A DNA stretch of 64,000 nt from contig NC_135716.1 in assembly GCF_964656455.1 (NCBI RefSeq), positions 111,384,389 to 111,448,388 on the forward strand. The letters run 5' to 3'. This DNA comes from Halichoerus grypus (lineage: Eukaryota > Chordata > Mammalia > Carnivora > Phocidae). Position 1 is the first letter of the stretch; each line of letters starts with the position of its first letter. This document shows positions 57,304-64,000 of the stretch, piece after piece. The notes below the pieces were generated by a model, which saw nothing but the letters and a program-made list of their open reading frames with translations, was not told the origin of the DNA and made no database searches. The position numbers and the translations under genes were made by a program.

Positions 57304-59989
57304 AACAATTACTGGTCTAAAAGCTAGTATTAATGTAATTTTTGTTTGTAACTCCAAATCTTGTTTTCTACATAATTTAAGAGTAGATACTGTATACCTG
57401 AAGCTAATATAACACTGTATGTTAACTACACTGGAGTTAAAATTTTAAACATTTTTAAAATATCTTAAAAAGTGATTATGACCAGTGCACATGCATACAC
57501 AACTAAATCACAAAGAAATGGAAAATCAGAATAGATCTATAAGTAGTAAAGTGATTAAATCAGTAATCAAAAGTCTCTTGAGAAGAAAATCCCTGAACTT
57601 GTTGACTTTACTGCTGAATTCTACTACACATTTAAAGAACTAATGTCTTTTTAAACTTTTTCAAAAAATAGGAGGGAATACTTCCTAACTCATTCTGTGA
57701 GGCCAGCATTATTACCCTGATAGGAAAACCAGGTAAGGACACACTAGATAAATATCCCTTATAAACATTGATGCAAAAGTCCTCAACAAAATATTGGTAA
57801 ACCAAATTCAGCAGTGTACTAAAAAGACTATATACCACTACCAAATGGGATTTATTCCTAGAATGCAAGGATAGTTCAACATACAAAAATTGATCAATGT
57901 AATATACCACATTAACAGAATGAAGGGAAAAAAACCACAGGATCATCTCAGTTGATACAGAAAATGTATTTGACAAAATTCGGTATCCTTTCGTGATTGA
58001 AACACTCAACAGAGAAGGAAAAGAAGGCAACTACCTCAACATAATAAAAGCCATCCATATATGAAAAACCCACAGCAAACATCATACTTGGTGGTAAAAG
58101 ACTAAAACCTTTTCCTCTAAGATCAGGAACAAGGCAAGAATCGTTGATATTGCCATTTCTATTCAACATAGTACTGGAAGTAGCAAAAGAAATAAAGAGG
58201 AAAAGAAATAAAAGTCATCCAAATTGGAAAAGAAAAAATTATCTCGGTTGACAGCATGATCTTATATGTAAAAAAACCCTTCTACAAAAACAGCTAATAA
58301 ACGAATGCAGCAAAGTAGCAGATTACAAAGTCAACCCACAAAAAATTAATTGCATTGCTATACCTTAACAATGAAAAGGAAATTAAGAAAGCTATTCTGT
58401 TTACAATAGCATCAAAAAGAATAAAATATGTAAGAATTAACTGAGGAAGTGAAAGATGTATACAATGAAAACTGCAGAACATTTCTGAAAGATATTAGAG
58501 AAGACATGAATAAAAGCATATTCTATGTTCATTGAGTGGAAGACAATATAATATTGTTAACACATCAGTATTACCCAATGTGATCTACAGAGTTAACTGA
58601 AGTCTCTCTTAAAATACCAGTGATATTTTTTGCAGAAATAGAAAATTCCATCCTAAACTTCATAAATAAACTCAAAGGACCCAAATAGCTAAAACCATCT
58701 TAAAAAAGAACTATAAAGCTGGAAGACTCATACTTCCTGATTTCCAAACTTAACTACAAAGCTATCATAATCAAAACAGGGTACTAGAATAAAAATGGAC
58801 ATCTAGACCAATGGAATAGAATAGCACTCCAAGAAATAAGCCCTCACATATACGGTCAAATGATTTTTGACAAGGGTGCTAAGACCATTCTGTAGGGAAA
58901 GGTCTATCTTTTCAACATATGATGCTGGGAAAACTGTATATCCACCTGCAAAAAAACAAGGTTGGACCCTTATTTAATACCATATGCAAAATATAAGTCA
59001 GAATGGATCAAAAATTTAAATGTAAGAACTAAAACTGTAAAACTCTTAGATGAAAACATTGGACAAAAGCTTGGAATTGGATTTGACAATGACTTTTTGG
59101 ATTTGACACCAAAGGCTCAAGTAACAAAAGACAAAATAGACAAATTGAACTTCATGAAAATTTAAAAATTTTGCACATCTAAGACACTCTCAAAAGTGGA
59201 AGAAGATACTTGCAAAGCATGTATTGGATAAATGATTAATATCCGCAGTGTATTGAGAACCCCTAAAACTCAGCAGCAAGAAACACAACTGGATTCAAAA
59301 ATTGGCAAAGGACTTGAATAGACATTTCTCCAAAGAAGAAATACAAATGACCAATAAGCACATAAAAAGATGCTCAACATAGTTGTGATATAGATGAACC
59401 TGTGGGACTTTATGCTAGGTAAAATAAGCCAGTCACAATGGGACAAATACTTTGTGATTCCATATATATGTCAAAATTATAGAGACAAAATGTAAAATGG
59501 TTGTTGCCAGGACCTGCTGAGAGGAATGGGGTTTTCTTATTTAAGGGTATAGAATTTCAGTTTCATAAGATGAAAAGCACAGAACAGTGGACATGATGGT
59601 GGTGATGGCTGCACAACATTATAAATGTATTTAATACCACTGAACTGTATACCAAAAATGGTTAAGATGGTAAATTTTGCTCTGTGTATTGTATCACAGT
59701 AAAAAAAAAACTTACTGTGAGTCAAATGACATTTTATATATACTAAAAAATAGGTTTTTCTCCTTTGAGGGAGAATTTGATTTTTGACGGCAGCTGTAAG
59801 TTTTGGGGGGGCCTAGGTTTGTTAGTATTAGGAGTAGTTAAACTTGTTATTAACATTTTTGGCCCAGAGTAAGATCTGAAAATAACTTGGTGGGAGTAAC
59901 TTTTATATGGCCTATAAATTTTTGTAAAGATAATCTCTACTCTTACAGTAGAGTTACAAACATAGTACATTGTATTTGTTTGTCATTTC

Positions 59990-60330
59990 TTACTCTCCTA
60001 CAATTAGTGACAATTCTTCAGTCTTTATCTTTTATGACCTTGATACTTCTGAAGTGAGCCAGTCAATGGGTTTGCTGGTTTGAGTTTGATGATTTCTCTT
60101 GATTAGACTGAGGATGTACATTCTTGGGAAGGATATCATGGAGGTGAGGTACCCTTCTTAGTAAATCTTAACAGTGCATGATGTCAGTATGTATTATTGG
60201 TGGTGTTAACCTTGATCAGTTGGCTCAGGTGCTGTCAGGATACTGTAGTACAAATTTACTATTTTTCCCTTGGTAATATCTAAATATTTTGAGAGAGATA
60301 CTTTAAGACTCTGCTTATAGTTTTTACTCA
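59990..60330 (-). mobile_element. Old L1 fragment
   Basis: TTGATCAGTTGGCTCAGGTG, ACAAATTTACTATTTTTCCC and the preceding CTTGATACTTCTGAAGTGAG resemble the same antisense old-L1 region as 52440-53150. Confidence 0.5.
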
Positions 60331-60497
60331 CTAATTTTAGTGTCTATTGATTTTTCTTGCCTGTGGGGGAATTCAAATGGTGATTTTTAATTTATTTATT
60401 TTATTTTTATTTATTATTATTATTATTTAATGGTGATTTTTATATTTGCCTCATTCTTTCTATGTTTAGGAAAAATTTTGTTAGAAAGAGTTGTTCC

Positions 60498-60688
60498 AGG
60501 GCGCCTGCATGGCTCAGTCAGTTAAGTGTCTGCCTTCAGCTCAGGTCATGATCGCAGGGTCCTGGGATCAAGCCCCACGTCGGGCTCCCTGCTCATCGGG
60601 GAGCCTGCTTCTCCCTCTCCCTATGCTGCTCCCCCTGCTTGTTCTCTCTCACTCTCCCAAATAAATAAATAAAATCTTTAAAAATAAA
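60498..60688 (+). mobile_element. Can-SINE
   Basis: Flanked by AAAGAGTTGTTCC; lies 388 bases upstream of the EVI5 exon at 61077. Confidence 0.95.
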
Positions 60689-61076
60689 AAAGAGTTGTTC
60701 CTTTTCCCCCATTATAAATTTTACACAATTTTTAGTACTACCATTGTATTTTAATCTGAAGAAGAATGATAGATAGTTCTTTTTATAAGTTTAGGGCTAA
60801 ATAGAATCTGTAAACTCAGTTCTTTGATGCCTGTATATTTCACTTTCTAAAGTTTATTTTTGTGTGGTTCTCATTTTTGTTATTTGTGAAATAGTTTTTT
60901 AGGTAAGTATCCATGTAACTATTCAGATGATTTTTCTGATATCAAGTATCTCAAATTATAAGTTGGGAGAATCTACTGGAATTCTATTTTGTGTTAATAA
61001 GTAGTTTTAAGTTTTATAATTTAATAACTACTTCTGAGTAAAAACATATCTTTAATTTTTTTTTTTTCCTTCTTAG

Positions 61077-61137
61077 GCTTGAAAAGGAATATACTACAAT
61101 AAAAACTAAAGAAATGGAAGAGCAAGTTGAAATTAAA
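61077..61137 (+). CDS. EVI5: EVI5 coding exon, start of coiled coil
   Basis: The exon is 61 bases. Its acceptor has a T-rich tract ending CTTCTTAG, and its donor is AAA|GTAAGC. The first G completes the split Lys codon and the rest reads LEKEYTTIKTKEMEEQVEIK in phase 0. The charged, heptad-like composition marks the start of the long C-terminal coiled coil. This is the last EVI5 exon I can find; no continuation is seen before the window ends. Confidence 0.94.
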
Positions 61138-62910
61138 GTAAGCATCTCAGAACTTTTAAAAGTGCCAAACATAAATTTATTAAAGTCAGTCATTTGGTTA
61201 TGTTGATATATCTATTTCCTGTAACAAATTTAGCAGTGATGTTTGTTATTACTTACTGATAAATTTACCATCCCACTAGGTAATAGTTAAAAATAGACAT
61301 TTCAAAAACCAGAATAATGCAACAAGTAGTTTTCATTCTAGTGTGAGAACAGCTCTGTTTCTAGATTTGTTGGTGGGTCATTAGGAGAAAATACTTGTAT
61401 GGGGAAGATAATTACCACTTCATTTAAGCATATTTTTAAAAATGCAAAGAAGTCAATCTGTAACGTGCATAGACTAACAGCAGTGTAGTCTGAGGTGTAC
61501 CAAATAGAGCAAATCATTGCACCAGCACTAATTATGGCTGCCTTAGAGCTGCAGGAAACTTTGGCTAATTCAGTTTTCTCATCTCTAAGCAAAGGTTATA
61601 CTTTTGAACTCTCCACAGGAACAGGTAGATTGCCAATTTTAAGGGATATATAAATTCCTATGTATACCTTAAAAATCTTATTTGTACCCTCTGTAGGCCA
61701 GAAGTTCCTAAGTTGATGATCTTTGGCATTGTTCAGAATTAAGAAAAGTTCTATAGGTTTTATGATGATATTTCAGGATGGGGATAATGAGTAGAAGCAG
61801 GAGTTAGTGAAGAAACTCAGTGACTTGCTGATCCAGTTTCTTATCTCTTTGTCTATGTTCTCCCCCTTCCAAAAAAAAAAAAAAACCCACAGAAAAACAA
61901 AAATAAAACAAGTTTTGAGTGACTCCCCCCCTTTTTTTAAATTCTACATTTGGATGTGTCTGAGTTTTGACTTGAACCTGGCAAGACGTTAGATGACCAC
62001 CTTACTTATGATTATTTAGCCGTGTCTTTAATTCACCTTTGCTGTAAAGTACCTCTTCACTACTCACATCCATGGGCCCTTTTTACAAGTAAGGGAATGA
62101 GTTTTATGAAATTGGTATTCTTTCTTGCCATGGTCCTTCTCAAAAGCCTCCTCGGAGACAACCTCTCCTTTGTTTCTGTGTGACCTCTATCTCGTCTGTT
62201 TCCTTTTTCTAGATGTTTTATTTTCATTTCTATCGGTATTCCCTATTGATTGGAAATAGATACTTCTACATTTTTCAGAGGGAGAAAGAAAAGACCCTTG
62301 TGGATGTTTTTCCCTCCTTTTTAAAAATTCTGTCACCCAACTGCTGCTCTACCATTTGCTTTTCTTTTAGGTACCATGAGTAAGAGTAACATTAAATCAT
62401 ACCCTCCACTTCAACCTACTGAAAGTGGAAAAGTACGTCAACCTGATGAGTGGGGAGAGAGTATGGGTTATCGCATACCACGAATATTCGGAACTGCAAA
62501 TCAAGAATCTGAGGATGGGAAGCCATCCTGTTCATTTCACCATGCTATGTTATTGCAAAGAAAAAAAAAAAAAATCACAGTTCTATGAACAATCTTTGCT
62601 CTTAAAGAAGTTTCTTCTAAAATTAAATCAACAGTAGGAATACCAAGAGGCCTTTTCAGAAAGATCTTTAGCACAATTTAGCTTGTATTTGCAGTTTTTC
62701 TCAAACTTCAGTTTTGGGGGAAACTTACAGTTAATATACCTCACAGAATATTTTTGAATGCCAGCTCCATGTGTCTTAGGGGAAAACAGATGGCACAAAG
62801 TGTTTATAGAGAGGACACTGGGGGGGTGGGGTTGGAATGAAAGTTCAAAAAGTTAGTAACACATGGGGGTAAATAAAATCTGCTGATCTCCAAGGTAGTT
62901 TGTTCCTTTT
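61138..62910. other. Intron after the last EVI5 exon seen
   Basis: No further EVI5 exon found. 61927-62165 resembles 63228-63485 (see findings). Around 62376-62577 there is a 70-codon open frame that ends in an A-run and matches nothing I know. Confidence 0.5.
61927..62165. repeat. Diverged direct repeat, copy A
   Basis: Shares GTCTGAGTTTTGACTTGAACC, ACAAGTAAGGGAATGAGTTT and CTTCTCAAAAGCCTCC with copy B at 63228-63485, with many differences and gaps. Confidence 0.7.
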
Positions 62911-63099
62911 TTTTTTTAAAGATTTTATTTATTTGATAGAGACACAGTGAGAGAGGGAACACAAGCAGGGGGAGTGGGAGAGGGAGAAGCAGGCCTCCCG
63001 CTGAGCAGGGAGCCCGATGCGGGGCTCGATTCCAGGACTCTGGGATCATGACCTGAGCTGAAGGCAGACGCTTAATGACTGAGCCACCCAGGTGCCCCC
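62911..63099 (-). mobile_element. Can-SINE
   Basis: Flanked by the perfect 15-base repeat TAGTTTGTTCCTTTT; lies between the two copies of the diverged direct repeat. Confidence 0.96.
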
Positions 63100-63227
63100 T
63101 AGTTTGTTCCTTTTATACAATTTTGTTTCCACATAGTTTTTTCTTACTCTCAAACCATTTTCATTTCTTTCTTTACTCCTCCTGCCACCAAAAAGGACAA
63201 AGCCATGACCATTTTTGTGGGACTGCA

Positions 63228-63485
63228 CCTTTTTTTACTTTATATAAGCTTGGGTATGTCTGATTTTTGACTTGGACCTGGCAACTCATCTCAGTCATAA
63301 TCAGATGACCACGGCATTTATGGATATTAGTCATGTATTATTGGAGGCTTTCTCTAAAATGGGAAGTACCACTTCCTTAGTCACACTCTCTCTCCTTCTC
63401 CCCAAGGTCCCTTTTACAAGGGAATGAGTCTCTTAAACAAATGCTTTCTTGCCTTAGTCCTCCTCAAAAGCCTTCAGAGAGATAA
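63228..63485. repeat. Diverged direct repeat, copy B
   Basis: GTCTGATTTTTGACTTGGACC, ACAAGGGAATGAGTCTCTTA and TCCTCAAAAGCCTTC correspond to copy A in the same order. Confidence 0.7.
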
Positions 63486-64000
63486 TATTAAACTGTTTTT
63501 TATACAAGCAAATGGTATGATCATCAAATTATTTAATGTTTTGATGTGGAAGTAAAAAAATCAGCCATTGATCAAGTTTCCTTTCTTTTGTTTTACTTAA
63601 AATTCTAAGACCTTTGGGTTGTGGACCTTTTTGTCTAAGAATTATATCTGGAAGCTCCCTGAAGAAGGTGTAACTTCTAAGTATTTTCCACCCCTTTTCT
63701 GAAAGTGTTACAGAAGTTTTTGATAATAATTGTTTCATATGGAGAATCTTATATTTTATTGTGTGAAATTTTTTATTAATAGAAACAGCTTTCTCAGTAT
63801 CTTCTTCCAATCTATTGATCTTCCACCTGAGGGGGAGGAGGTAAGAAATATTAAAATTCTAGCTTATATTAGATTACCTCACAAATCTTTAGAAAAGAAA
63901 AACCTTTATTCCCCCATTCTATTTAAGGCTGACATTTGAGCTGCTTATCTAATATTCGTATTTAAATTTCGTGCTTTGGGATGTAGAGATTTGAGCCCTG
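63486..64000. other. Intronic sequence to the window edge
   Basis: No repeat or confirmed exon. A 58-base segment at 63783-63840 has AG before and GTAAGA after it, but would introduce an early stop in the EVI5 frame. Confidence 0.45.

Larger units (their letters stand above)
55940..59710 (+). mobile_element. Old L1 with remnant ORF1 and ORF2
   Basis: An ORF1 remnant lies at 56145-56525 (MAENFPNLLKDMNINIQEAP, then RYIIITLAKDRENLESS). ORF2 RT-region remnants follow from about 57480 (SFCEASIITLIGKPG-like in a broken frame). The C-terminal piece is at 58962-59165 (LDENIGQKLGIGFDNDF), then a 3' UTR ending TATCACAGTAAAAAAAAAAC. SINEs sit at 56637 and 57096. It is inactive. Confidence 0.75.

Overview
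The window is nuclear DNA from a placental mammal, most likely an arctoid carnivoran (bear, seal or mustelid side of Caniformia). The best organism marker is a dense set of about 38 tRNA-Lys-derived Can-SINE copies. Their youngest members start GGGGCGCCTGGGTGGCTCAG, carry a CT-rich body, end in CAAATAAATAAAATC plus poly(A), and do not look like the dog or cat subfamilies. The identification comes from remembered consensus sequences, not a database search.

The only gene I can support is EVI5 (a TBC-domain Rab GTPase-activating protein) on the + strand. Nine coding exons lie at 12841-13070, 36808-36997, 37648-37872, 38684-38758, 44525-44650, 46942-47085, 48171-48260, 48364-48461 and 61077-61137. 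All have AG/GT boundaries. They join in one frame without a stop or frameshift, giving 413 codons in 1239 bases. They cover most of the Ser/Thr-rich N-terminal region, the complete TBC domain with its Arg and Gln fingers, and the start of the coiled-coil region. The first coding exon lies upstream and the rest of the coiled coil downstream, so both ends of the gene are outside the window.

Layout: 1-12840 is the upstream intron, with hAT, L2, MIR, MLT1-like, L1 and SINE copies. 13071-36807 is a large intron dominated by a multiply nested L1 stack (about 14340-26175). 36808-48461 is the exon-rich TBC core. 48462-61076 is a long intron with a three-SINE nest, an old L1 and Tigger-type DNA transposons. 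61138-64000 is the start of the next intron. No tRNA, rRNA or other functional RNA gene, CpG-island promoter, CRISPR array or second protein gene was seen. Nearly all other open frames are SINE or L1 pieces or chance frames.

There is no new molecular system that I can defend. The most interesting structures are records of genome rearrangement inside one gene. A perfect 137-bp inverted copy is pasted into an AT-repeat 2.5 kb away. A 103-bp copy of an LTR segment is pasted into a MIR 1.4 kb away. A full-ended L1 lacks ORF2 and resembles a half-L1. A 696-bp retrocopy-like insert has direct repeats. A Can-SINE landed 12 bases from an EVI5 splice donor. A tail-to-tail SINE hairpin lies inside a third SINE.
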